19,934 nucleotides of DNA, taken from contig JAANBB010000610.1 in NCBI GenBank assembly GCA_014621425.1, positions 1 to 19,934 of the forward strand, given 5' to 3'. Below are positions 1 to 8,115 of the stretch, in pieces. Numbering within the stretch: position 1 is the stretch's first letter; every line of letters begins with the position of its first letter. The DNA comes from Cylindrodendrum hubeiense. Its lineage: Eukaryota; Ascomycota; Sordariomycetes; Hypocreales; Nectriaceae. Below the pieces are notes generated by a model that did no database searches, was not told the origin of the DNA, and worked only from the letters and a program-made list of their open reading frames with translations. The position numbers were made by a program, and so were the translations under genes.

Positions 1-1525
1 TTTTGGCGCTGAGTTTGGCTCGCGTGCGCTGGTCGACCTGGATGCCACGGATTCGGCCGTCGTTGGCCTGTCCGATCATTCCCATGCCCACCGTTGACTC
101 GCCCGTACCGTATCCAACCTCCTTTTCCTCCTTTCCAAAGGTCATCCTGTTCTGGGCCTTGCGTAGATCTGTCATGGCGAGAGCCTCCTTGGCTTTGCGG
201 GCCCGCCGTCCGCCTCGCTTTCGAGAGGGCTTGTCGTCTGGCACTGGTAGTGCTCGCTTTCCCTTGTTTGGCGGTGGTTCCGTGAGCTTCTCCAACCGCT
301 CCAGGCATGCAGATTTTAGATCTTCTCCCGTAGACCCATCAGCGCTGGAGTGGATGCGATCGACTCGGGCTGCTAGAACAAGCTTGGCCGAGACGATTCT
401 CATAGCCTGTTTTTTAAGATCGTTGGGGATGCCTCGGATCATCTCCGAGTTGTAGAGATATCCTTGTTGCCGGATGCCGATGTTCGTTGCCAGCCCTGAC
501 TGCTTCTTCTTGGAGCCCCAGGATGGAATATTGCAGGCTGGCGTCTTGGACAAACCAGTGAGTCCACCGGCTGCGTTGAGGAGCTGCGCGGCGGTAAGAG
601 AACCGATGAGAGCCGTGAGGTTTGGTGCAAATAGGTTCATGCGTGACTGGACGTATTCGGTCAAAGTCTGCTTTGCCTTGTGGAGTGAAATAACCATGTG
701 GGACGCCTGGATAACACGCTCCATCTCCTCAGCTGTCATCTCATGACCCTTGGATGTTGTCGCCTCCACAGTAACAATCATAAGAGACGGGCCGTCCAGC
801 ACAGACTTCAAGCTCGTTCGCAAGGGGTTGTTTGTTGAAGTCTGTAGGGCCTTGATACTGTCCGAGTCCAGGGGGCCGTTACCGAGGATGGCCACGACCT
901 TGGCATACTCGAGGGGAGTCGTCACGAGCCTTTCCAGCTCCGGGAACCGGGTCGAGTAGTGGTCGCGGATGAATTTATGCACCAAGACTACCTCGCCGTC
1001 GATCATAGTCGACAGGCTGTTGGACTGAGTGAGAAGGTGATACTCAGGATGATCCTCGATGTTTCCGACGTTTGTGCTCTGCGTCGCGGCTTGTGATCGA
1101 TAATGTGAAATTTTCTGTAGCGTCCGAACCAACACGTCAGGGCTATGCCTCAAGAGAACAGATGTAAACGAATCGTCCATCACGACGTGGCCGCTGTGTC
1201 GGCGGCCAGGGGAAGTACTAACCTCAAGGACAGGCTCCATTGTATGCATCAGGCTTGCAACGCTGCGCACGTCTTTGACCGCGCCGAGCTGCATCTTCTC
1301 GACCTTTGCCTTTGTCGCTTCCGCATCCTCGACATCGTTTAGGTCCTTTTCCGGCTTGTCGTCGAGTCGGTCGTCCTCATCGGCGTCGTCGCCACCGTCC
1401 ACCTCCATCGCGTCGCGGTCGCCGTTGGATTCATCCTCGTGGACAAGGCCATTGTTTTCGGCATCCTCAGCCTCATCGCCGGAGCTTCCAAAGTCGATAA
1501 GCAGGTCGTCCGCGACAGTCGTCAT
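1..1525 (-). CDS. prp31: U4/U6 small nuclear ribonucleoprotein Prp31 (5' part, truncated by window edge)
   Basis: Prp31 binds the U4 snRNA 5' stem-loop together with Snu13/15.5K and is needed to form the U4/U6.U5 tri-snRNP in the nucleus. I translated the minus strand by eye from ATG 1525-1523 (context CCAAC ATG). Exon 1 is 1525-1223 (101 codons, phase 0); exon 2 is 1114-1 and is open to the edge, so 472 residues are visible. Residues 1-75 are acidic. Residues about 115-250 carry the Prp31/Nop coiled-coil region (HKFIRDHYSTRFPELE). About 255-360 is the Nop domain, with YVQSRMNLFAPNLTALIG, AAGGLTGLSKTPACNI and GYLYNSEMIRGIP. From about 385 a basic stretch (KPSRKRGGRRARKAKEA) opens the Prp31 C-terminal region. 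Human PRPF31 is about 499 residues, so the C-terminus lies off the left edge. The family assignment is firm from motif order. The start is supported by the acidic N-terminus and by the next gene's divergent position. Confidence 0.95.
   Translation of the reverse strand, partial: MTTVADDLLIDFGSSGDEAEDAENNGLVHEDESNGDRDAMEVDGGDDADEDDRLDDKPEKDLNDVEDAEATKAKVEKMQLGAVKDVRSVASLMHTMEPVLEVSTSPGRRHSGHVVMDDSFTSVLLRHSPDVLVRTLQKISHYRSQAATQSTNVGNIEDHPEYHLLTQSNSLSTMIDGEVVLVHKFIRDHYSTRFPELERLVTTPLEYAKVVAILGNGPLDSDSIKALQTSTNNPLRTSLKSVLDGPSLMIVTVEATTSKGHEMTAEEMERVIQASHMVISLHKAKQTLTEYVQSRMNLFAPNLTALIGSLTAAQLLNAAGGLTGLSKTPACNIPSWGSKKKQSGLATNIGIRQQGYLYNSEMIRGIPNDLKKQAMRIVSAKLVLAARVDRIHSSADGSTGEDLKSACLERLEKLTEPPPNKGKRALPVPDDKPSRKRGGRRARKAKEALAMTDLRKAQNRMTFGKEEKEVGYGTGESTVGMGMIGQANDGRIRGIQVDQRTRAKLSAK
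1115..1222 (-). other. prp31 intron 1 (108 bases)
   Basis: On the minus strand the donor is GAG|GTTAGT at 1222, a CCCTGACG branch-like site lies about 20 bases before the end, and the acceptor is CTACAG|AAAATT at 1115. Removing it joins EPVLE to KISHYRSQ, which restores the continuous Prp31 helix. The intron is 3n long and has no in-frame stop, so an automatic annotator could easily miss it and read it as 36 extra residues. Confidence 0.85.
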
Positions 1526-1830
1526 GTTGGCGGCAGATGGCTGATTAACGTGACGGAATGAACATGGTTCGCGACAGGTCCTGCCTGGGCGCAAGAGTTA
1601 CAAATATTTGCCAGGCTGCAAGGCTGAGCAGACGCCACACAAAAGGTCAGTGCGCCACATACACAATCTTATCGACGATAGTCAGCCACATGCCCAATTT
1701 TCTGAGCCTTGTTGATGTCGCGTCTGCTCGTTGCCACTTCATCAACCACATCAACGCCAATTCTATCCCGCCTCTACATCTCTCCTCCCTTCCATCTTCA
1801 TCTCTCTGCCAAGGCCAGTCGTCGCACAAG
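1526..1830. promoter_or_regulatory. Divergent promoter between prp31 and clf1
   Basis: These 305 bases separate the two start codons of head-to-head genes and must hold both leaders and both core promoters. The 50-80 bases before the clf1 ATG are CT-rich, as usual near fungal transcription starts. The last plus-strand ATG before clf1 is at 1715-1717, so 1718-1830 is ATG-free and is a likely leader. On the minus strand an ATG already occurs at 1565-1563, so the prp31 leader is probably short or begins close to its start codon. I see no clear TATA box. Confidence 0.7.
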
Positions 1831-3861
1831 ATGGAGTCGTCGAGGGGGCCACCGAGGGTCAAGAACAAGGCCGCCGCGCCTGTTCAGATCAGCGCCGAAC
1901 AGCTTCTCCGAGAAGCTGTCGACCGACAGGAAGTTGATCTACAGGCTCCGACCCAGCGGTTTGCCGATCTCGAAGAACTACACGAGTACCAGGGAAGAAA
2001 GCGCAAGGAGTTTGAGGACTATGTGCGACGGAACCGGGTCAACCTCAACAACTGGATGCGCTATGCGCAATGGGAACTGGAGCAAAAGGAGTTTGCGCGT
2101 GCGCGATCCGTCTTTGAGCGCGCGCTCGATGTGCACCCCAACTCAATCCCTCTCTGGATCCGATACATTGAGTCGGAGATGAAATCGAGAAACATCAACC
2201 ATGCCCGAAACTTGCTCGACCGTGCCATCACTCGCCAGCCGCGAGTCGACAAGCTATGGTACAAGTATGTCTACATGGAGGAGATGCTCGGCAATGTCCC
2301 CGGAACCCGACAAGTGTTCGATCGCTGGATGCAGTGGCAGCCTGACGAGGCGGCATGGAGCTCATACATCAAGCTCGAGAAGCGATATGGCGAGTTCGAC
2401 CGCGCCCGTGAAATCTTCCGGACCTTCACTATGATTCACCCGGAACCCCGGAACTGGATCAAGTGGGCCAAGTTCGAGGAAGAATACGGCACCAGCGACC
2501 TCGTCCGAGAGGTATTTGGGACCGCAGTCGAGGCCTTGGGTGATGAATTTGTCGATGAGAAGCTGTTCATTGCGTACGCCCGATTTGAGGCTAAGTTGAA
2601 AGAGTACGAGCGATCCAGGGCTATTTATAAGTATGCCCTCGATCGCCTACCGCGATCCAAGTCAATGATCCTCCACAAGGCGTATACGACATTCGAGAAG
2701 CAGTTCGGCGACAAGGACGGCGTTGAAGATGTCATCTTGTCGAAGAGGAGGGTGTACTACGAAGACCAGATTCGAGAGAACCCCAAGAACTACGATGCTT
2801 GGTTCGATTATGCCAAGCTAGAGGAGTCTTCCCAGGATGTTGATCGCATCCGGGATGTCTACGAGAGGGCAGTTGCCCAGGTCCCACCGACGCAGGAGAA
2901 ACGCCACTGGCGACGGTATATCTACCTCTGGGTCTTCTATGCCATCTGGGAAGAGATGGAAGGACGAGATGTGGAACGGACGCGGCAGATTTACAACACA
3001 TGCCTGGGCCTGATCCCCCACAAGAAGTTTACATTTGCCAAGATATGGCTCATGGCGGCGCAGTTTGAGATACGACAGGGCGAGCTCACGGCCGCAAGGA
3101 AGCTTCTAGGACGGGCCCTCGGCATGTGCCCCAAGGATAAGATCTTTAACGGCTATGTGGACTTGGAGCGTAGGCTCTTCGAGTTCGTGCGGTGCCGCAC
3201 ACTGTACGAGAAGCACATCGAGTACAACCCGGCCAACTGCCAGACGTGGATCAAGTTCGCGGAGCTGGAGCGCGGCCTCGACGACCTGGAACGCACACGG
3301 GCCATTTTTGAGCTCGCCGTACAGCAGTCACAGCTCGACATGCCGGAGCTGCTGTGGAAGGCGTACATCGACTTTGAGGAAGAGGAGGGCGAGTATGAGC
3401 GTACGCGCGAGCTCTACGAGCGGCTGCTGGAGAAGACGGACCACGTCAAGGTCTGGATCAGCTACGCGCACTTTGAGCTCAACATCCCCGAGGATGATGA
3501 GGAGGAGGAGGCGGAGGAGGAGCAGCCCGTCAGCGACGAGGCGAAGGCGCGGGCGCGCAAGGTGTTTGAGCGGGCGCACAAGAGCATGCGCGACAAGGAC
3601 CTGAAGGAGGAGCGCGTGTCGCTACTCAACGCGTGGCTGTCGTTTGAGCGGACGCACGGCAGCGAGGAGGAGATGGAGTCGGTGCAGAAGCAGATGCCGC
3701 GCAAGACGAAGCGCCGGCGCCGGCTCGACGACGATTCGTGGGAGGAGTACATCGATTACATCTTCCCGGCCGATGACCAGCAGGCGACGAACCTGTCCAA
3801 CGTCATGGCCCTGGCGCAGAAGTGGAAGCAGCAGACGGGCGGCGACCTGTCGGGCGTTTGA
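1831..3861 (+). CDS. clf1: Pre-mRNA-splicing factor Clf1/Syf3 (crooked-neck HAT-repeat protein)
   Basis: Clf1 is a scaffold of the Prp19-associated (NineTeen) complex, needed for spliceosome assembly and activation. The 676-residue product fits the fungal Clf1 length of just under 700. It opens with [14 protein letters not shown] and then [15 protein letters not shown], the conserved fungal N-terminus. Roughly 14-15 HAT repeats (W..Y...E followed by a R..(F/Y)ERAL-like second helix) run from about residue 71 to 608. Clear examples are [20 protein letters not shown] at about 74, AWFDYAKLE near 323, [20 protein letters not shown] near 472 and [10 protein letters not shown] near 541. An acidic loop (553-565) and a basic patch (624-631, possible NLS) lie near the C-terminus. 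No intron is needed. The same frame stays open upstream to an ATG at 1558. I chose 1831 because homology begins exactly there, the context (AAG ATG G) is good, and the preceding DNA is CT-rich leader-like. The gene is divergent from prp31. Confidence 0.97.
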   Translation: MESSRGPPRVKNKAAAPVQISAEQLLREAVDRQEVDLQAPTQRFADLEELHEYQGRKRKEFEDYVRRNRVNLNNWMRYAQWELEQKEFARARSVFERALDVHPNSIPLWIRYIESEMKSRNINHARNLLDRAITRQPRVDKLWYKYVYMEEMLGNVPGTRQVFDRWMQWQPDEAAWSSYIKLEKRYGEFDRAREIFRTFTMIHPEPRNWIKWAKFEEEYGTSDLVREVFGTAVEALGDEFVDEKLFIAYARFEAKLKEYERSRAIYKYALDRLPRSKSMILHKAYTTFEKQFGDKDGVEDVILSKRRVYYEDQIRENPKNYDAWFDYAKLEESSQDVDRIRDVYERAVAQVPPTQEKRHWRRYIYLWVFYAIWEEMEGRDVERTRQIYNTCLGLIPHKKFTFAKIWLMAAQFEIRQGELTAARKLLGRALGMCPKDKIFNGYVDLERRLFEFVRCRTLYEKHIEYNPANCQTWIKFAELERGLDDLERTRAIFELAVQQSQLDMPELLWKAYIDFEEEEGEYERTRELYERLLEKTDHVKVWISYAHFELNIPEDDEEEEAEEEQPVSDEAKARARKVFERAHKSMRDKDLKEERVSLLNAWLSFERTHGSEEEMESVQKQMPRKTKRRRRLDDDSWEEYIDYIFPADDQQATNLSNVMALAQKWKQQTGGDLSGV

Positions 3862-3919
3862 GAAGGCTTCGGAATGGCGTTGGTATTGGTATTGGCACCG
3901 CGCCGTCCTGTCGTGCGCC

Positions 3920-3939
3920 GTCCCGTCCCGTCCCGTCCC
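3920..3939. repeat. (GTCCC)4 microsatellite in the clf1 3' region
   Basis: Four perfect tandem copies of GTCCC, about 60 bases after the clf1 stop codon and probably within its 3' UTR. Confidence 0.9.
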
Positions 3940-3958
3940 TTTGTCACCTTGCGGCTCT

Positions 3959-3984
3959 GTTGCTCTGCTGCTCTGCTGCTCTGT
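3959..3984. repeat. CTGCTGCT-type short tandem repeat
   Basis: A 9-base unit (TGCTCTGCT and variants) is repeated almost three times in tandem, just downstream of the (GTCCC)4 repeat. It is likely in the clf1 3' UTR. Confidence 0.8.
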
Positions 3985-4364
3985 CATGCAATGGGCGACG
4001 GGCGACTACGCCATATCTTGAGTCTCGTTTTCCGCGGCCCAGAGCCTGTTCTGCTATCTGCGTACATAGCATAGATATCCACGCAATCCACCTATGCAAA
4101 CCACTCGATTCTCACATGCATCCCGCTGCCCACCTGGATGCTGTCGGACCGCCATGAGCACCTGGCGGGCTTCACGATTGTATGGGAAGCCGCCGACTGG
4201 ACGCAGGACGGGGCGGCCTGTACGTACAAGCGACACCCATGTTGGCGGGCGTGCGGCTGAGGTGACTGCTGCCAAGCCAGGCCAACGCCCGACGTCAGGG
4301 ATTCGGCATGACATCATGAACGCCCGCCCGCCGCCCGCCTGATGACGACACGCCTCCAAACCAG

Positions 4365-4399
4365 CCCAAATCCCCCCAAATATCCCCCAAACGCCCCCC
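4365..4399 (-). other. Putative G-quadruplex motif (minus strand)
   Basis: The plus strand has C-runs of 3, 6, 5 and 6 at 4365-4367, 4372-4377, 4384-4388 and 4394-4399, separated by 4, 6 and 5 bases. The minus strand therefore meets the usual G3+N1-7 quadruplex rule. It lies between two converging genes. Folding is not shown by sequence alone. Confidence 0.6.
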
Positions 4400-4430
4400 T
4401 CAAATACCTAGCCCCAGAGACAGACTGTGC

Positions 4431-4444
4431 CTACTACGTAGTAG
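4431..4444. repeat. Perfect 14-base palindrome
   Basis: CTACTACGTAGTAG equals its own reverse complement. It lies 31 bases beyond the C-tract cluster in the convergent spacer. It could be a dimer-type protein site or a chance event. Confidence 0.7.
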
Positions 4445-5654
4445 CCACCCTCCCGACTGAAACCAAGGAAGATAGATGACCTGACGCCCGACGAGACCCG
4501 TTGCCCGGCCTGACGCCCACGCTAAAGCAACCACCAAAGCCAGGCGTACCCTTGCTTGTCGGTCCGCACGTCACTGCAGGCAAGTCTCATTCCTGGCTTA
4601 TTCCTGGACTTTGATCTACACATGTACAGAAGCTACACGAGCAGCGAAAAGACAAGACGGCCATGTTCCACAGCCAACGCACCACACACTAGCAGGAGGC
4701 AATGGCCATCGGGGATCGAGACGTCGAAATGTTGAGACGTCGGGAAGCTTATAATACGTCGTTATGTGTTCGTAGCCTTATTCTAGCCAAAAGAATCCCT
4801 CCAAAACAACTAAGAAATGACCAAGCAAAACATGGGACAACCTAACCAAATAAGCCAGCCTGCCAACCCACCCACATAAGAAAGTCCTCTTTACAAAATG
4901 ATACCCTATCTTGCCTTGTCTCACCCCGGTTTCCGCACTTGCAGCACTCATCCCCACCCAGTCGTAGCCGTCATTACAGATTCCGCAGAGCCGTGCTTCC
5001 CGAGTCCTGGGCCGGCCACGTTCGCACATCCATCATCATGCATACCGAAACATCCAGCCTGATCCCACCGCGATTCTCGTACACCGTCCACGGTCCAGAT
5101 CCACTCACACCCGTCGTGCAATTCCCCGGTGGGATCGACTGTGGCATCTTGTCTGCCGCAGAGCTGCATTACACCACTGCTGGGCTCCCAACAGGGTGGT
5201 GGGTTCATCGCCATTCCGGGGGGGTGGGAACCATTATTGGTTCAGCGTCGGCCATGATCTGCACAAATTATCCGAAATTAGTTTCCAATCTTGATGCACT
5301 TGTTAAACGTGATATGAAATGTGAAATGTGAAAGGAAGAAGGCATGAGATGCTCTTTCTATCTGAGGCAGGGGAGTTCGCATCCAAGATTCCACACAGCA
5401 CAGCAAGTCTTCTCATTTTGAGGTTCCTTATTCCTTAAAAGGCCATTCTCTTTGTTCATTTCTGTAACGCCACGGTGGCTCAGCAGTCTCAGAGCCCAGT
5501 TCATGTCGTCATAAGTCGTAATGTTGAAGTGTAGTGTTAATACATGTTGCAGCAGCGAAAGGCGGAGAGAAAGCTCAACCGCTCAGCCAGGTGCCGTGAG
5601 ACAGTGGTCTGAGTCAAGCGGCTGCTTGAAAACATGCCGAAGACTCCGTCACCA

Positions 5655-7757
5655 CTACCACCCGCCTCCAAGAGGAGGGGCGGGCAGAGGACCGCCACCA
5701 TAGGGATTGCCCCTATAGTAGCGAGGGTCGGACTCGTCATCCGAGTCGTATCCGTCACCTCGTGGTCGAGATGACGGCCCCCAGCTGTCCGCCCTTCTTC
5801 TGCCATCGACAGGCTGGCGCTGACGCTTCATCAGACGCTTTTCATGTCGGCGGGCCTTCTCGGCTTGGAATTCCTTGCACTCGTGTGTCAAGTGTTTGGC
5901 CTCTTTGAGCTCTGAGACGGCGCCCTTAATTCCCATGGCAGCGATACCCACCGAGGCGGCATCTTGCATGATAGCCTTGGTCTTCAGCTTCTTGGCCTCA
6001 GCCGGGCTGAGACGCCCCTCACTGACAGCCTTCTGCCTTGCGCTCCTCTTCTCCATACTTTGATAGACTTCATGTGCTGCGTGGATGGTGGCTACGGCCG
6101 CTAGGCCAGTTGTGATAATTTGCTTACCTCTCATTTTCTTCGCCCGTTTCTCATCTTCGGAAGAATCCCCTAAATCAGATTCCGATCCATGGTCAGACCG
6201 TCCGCCCTTCCTGTCTGATCGGTTTCCGTGCTTGCTCCTGTACGAGCGTTCATCATCGTAATAGTCCCGGGCAGTGCCTTGTCGGCGGTCGTCATCGTAG
6301 TCATCGCCATCGTGTCGGCGAGACCGATGTGAGCCACGATCGCTAAAGTCGTCCTGATCGCGGCGATGGTGTTCCTCGGTCGCACCGGCGGCACCGGCGC
6401 CAAGGCCTAGCTTAGCAAGGCTGTTGCGGGCCTTATCAACGACACTGCGGCTTCGGCTTCGGCTTCGGCGACGGCGTGGCTCCGGGGAGGGGCTATAGGA
6501 GTCATCACGGCCGCGACGGCTGCGGCTCCTGGATCGCGAGTGGTCTAGAGCCTTCTTAGCACCAAGGGCACCCAGGACACCAGTCAGGGCGGCAATGGCA
6601 CCGCTGCCGCCGCCGCCGCCGCCTCCTTGAGACTTGGATCGAGCCCTCGAACGGGAACGGCTGCGTCCCGTCATTTTGTCTTCCTCGATATCATTTTTAG
6701 AGCCGTTGATCAGACGGTTGCCAACCAAACCGCCAATTACCGACTCAGCCAGACCCAGTTTGCCGTGTTTGTCGTCGGTGGCGGCATCAACGGTGGCGGC
6801 ACCGGCAGCGGCAGTGAGGATCCGCTTCGTCTTCTCACCCTTCCAACTACCGGGCTCCTTGGAGACGCGGAAAGCCTCGGTAGCACCGGCTAGGAGTGAG
6901 GCCATGGCGGCCTTCTGAATCTTGTTGATACCGCCCTGGGAGCGGGATCGTTCACTGGAGGGGCTGCCTCCACGACGGCTCCTGGTGTCGGATCGGTGGT
7001 CGTCGCCGCCGCCGGTGAGTGTCTTGACAGCAGCACCCAGACCGGTTGCAGCCAGAGCACTCTCCAGGAAGTTTTTGTGGCCCTTCCTTTCCTTGGGGCC
7101 TTCGTCCTCGTCCGAGTAATACTCGTTGATGTGCCCGTCACGGCCGCGTTGCAGGATGTAGTTGGCCTTCTGGTCTTTCTTGGCTTGTTGTTTGGTGTAG
7201 AACTCGGCACCTTGGTAGGCGGCTAGGGCTCCAACACCAGCGAGAGCAATAGAGGAGAGCGGGTTGCGCTGAACCTCAGTGCCATCCTCCTTGGCCTCAT
7301 GGCGATCGAAGAGCTCCTTGCCTCCAGCAAGGAGGGCCGCTCCTGCGACGGCGGCAATGATCTTCTCCTGCTTGGACATGCCCTTAGACTTGGACTTGCG
7401 CTCGTCCTCGTCGTAGTATGTGCTGCCGGGGCTCCGGCGGGAACGGCGTTCATAATCCCGGTCGTAGCGGGAGTCATAGCCGCGGCGTTGTTCGTACTCA
7501 TCCTCGTAGTAACGGGGCTCTGCTGGTCGGGCGTGGCGGAGGTCACGGCCGGTGGGAGGAGGGAAATCCCGAGGAACCTCCTCGACGGACAGTTCGCTGT
7601 CCTCGCGGCCGCGGGGAACGATCTCGCGGGTGGTGTGCACCTTGGTGTAGGACTCACGGGGGTCCATGTGGCGGGGATCGCGCTCGTCTCTGCGCTCCTC
7701 GCGCACGTAGCGGCGAGAGGAGTACTCCCGCTGCTCGTACGGGTCGTAGCTCGCCAT
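5655..7757 (-). CDS. RS-rich, Ala/Gly-segment fungal protein of unknown function (DUF3824-like architecture)
   Basis: An uninterrupted 700-residue frame from ATG 7757-7755 to TAG 5657-5655. Residues 1-130 are highly charged and Tyr/Arg-rich (YYEDEYEQRRGYDSRYDR at about 83-100). About ten short hydrophobic Ala/Gly helices follow at roughly 131-150, 166-187, 229-249, 279-297, 311-328, 334-352, 386-405, 441-459, 546-566 and 596-617, separated by charged linkers. RS dipeptide blocks stand at 365-376, 407-416 and 431-438, with an eight-residue Gly run (378-384 region). A well-ordered-looking block at 540-645 (GKQIITTGLAAVATIHAAHE, then SPAEAKKLKTKAIMQDAASV) looks like the conserved core. The C-terminus is Arg-rich and ends in Pro/Gly. 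There is only one Cys, at 627. I see no signal peptide and no segment long enough to be a confident TM helix. The pattern is common in Pezizomycotina proteins with DUF3824-like annotation; that family link is from memory and not certain. Function unknown. Confidence 0.88.
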   Translation of the reverse strand: MASYDPYEQREYSSRRYVREERRDERDPRHMDPRESYTKVHTTREIVPRGREDSELSVEEVPRDFPPPTGRDLRHARPAEPRYYEDEYEQRRGYDSRYDRDYERRSRRSPGSTYYDEDERKSKSKGMSKQEKIIAAVAGAALLAGGKELFDRHEAKEDGTEVQRNPLSSIALAGVGALAAYQGAEFYTKQQAKKDQKANYILQRGRDGHINEYYSDEDEGPKERKGHKNFLESALAATGLGAAVKTLTGGGDDHRSDTRSRRGGSPSSERSRSQGGINKIQKAAMASLLAGATEAFRVSKEPGSWKGEKTKRILTAAAGAATVDAATDDKHGKLGLAESVIGGLVGNRLINGSKNDIEEDKMTGRSRSRSRARSKSQGGGGGGGSGAIAALTGVLGALGAKKALDHSRSRSRSRRGRDDSYSPSPEPRRRRSRSRSRSVVDKARNSLAKLGLGAGAAGATEEHHRRDQDDFSDRGSHRSRRHDGDDYDDDRRQGTARDYYDDERSYRSKHGNRSDRKGGRSDHGSESDLGDSSEDEKRAKKMRGKQIITTGLAAVATIHAAHEVYQSMEKRSARQKAVSEGRLSPAEAKKLKTKAIMQDAASVGIAAMGIKGAVSELKEAKHLTHECKEFQAEKARRHEKRLMKRQRQPVDGRRRADSWGPSSRPRGDGYDSDDESDPRYYRGNPYGGGPLPAPPLGGGW

Positions 7758-8115
7758 AGGCTGGGCTGGAGGAGTAACGGTGCTAAAAGTTGGTTATAGT
7801 CGGCGTGGGTATTTCGTTCAGTAGTTGTAGTGGTGGCGGTGCTCCTGTATAATTGATTCTGGCCGATGCAGGATGAGTTGCACTAGTGCTTTTGAGATGT
7901 CTATTGTTGTTTGCGAGGTGTAAAGATGGCAAGAGACGATGGGGAGAGACGATGGAGGGGGAGACCGGTAGAAGAAGAACCGGATGCAGGACAGGGAAAC
8001 AGGGTCCTAACACTGTTGGAGCGGAGCGGAACGCAAGGCAAAGTGGGCTGAGTGACTTGAGTGACTGAGTGACGAGTGACCAAGTGGAAATGGAAAGCGG
8101 ATGGCAATGGATGGG
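7758..8115 (-). promoter_or_regulatory. Probable 5' leader and core promoter of the RS-rich gene
   Basis: On the minus strand this stretch has a CT-rich block (about 7930-7990) followed by an A/C-rich run up to the ATG, the usual order at fungal transcription starts. No sense-strand ATG occurs between 8115 and the start codon, which supports a leader of up to about 350 bases. The start context (CCT ATG GCG) lacks the preferred A at -3. Confidence 0.55.

Larger units (their letters stand above)
3862..5654. other. Convergent intergenic region between clf1 and the RS-rich gene
   Basis: About 1.8 kb between the 3' ends of two converging genes. No frame shows a recognisable protein; the longest open stretch (4939-5331, plus, 130 codons) has no domain or low-complexity signature I know. 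Contents seen: short tandem repeats at 3920-3984, a run of four C-tracts at 4365-4399, a palindrome at 4431-4444, and the nonamer GAGACGTCG twice (4718-4726 and 4734-4742). Both 3' UTRs must lie here. I could not fix a poly(A) site for either gene. Confidence 0.6.

Noticed and set aside
6077..6127. Possible 51-base intron inside the RS-rich gene (AGGTAAGC donor at 6127, CACGCAG acceptor at 6077)
   Set aside because: It is 3n and would remove the best-ordered hydrophobic helix (residues about 544-560). No CTAAC-type branch site lies in it and the frame is open through it, so coding is the simpler reading.
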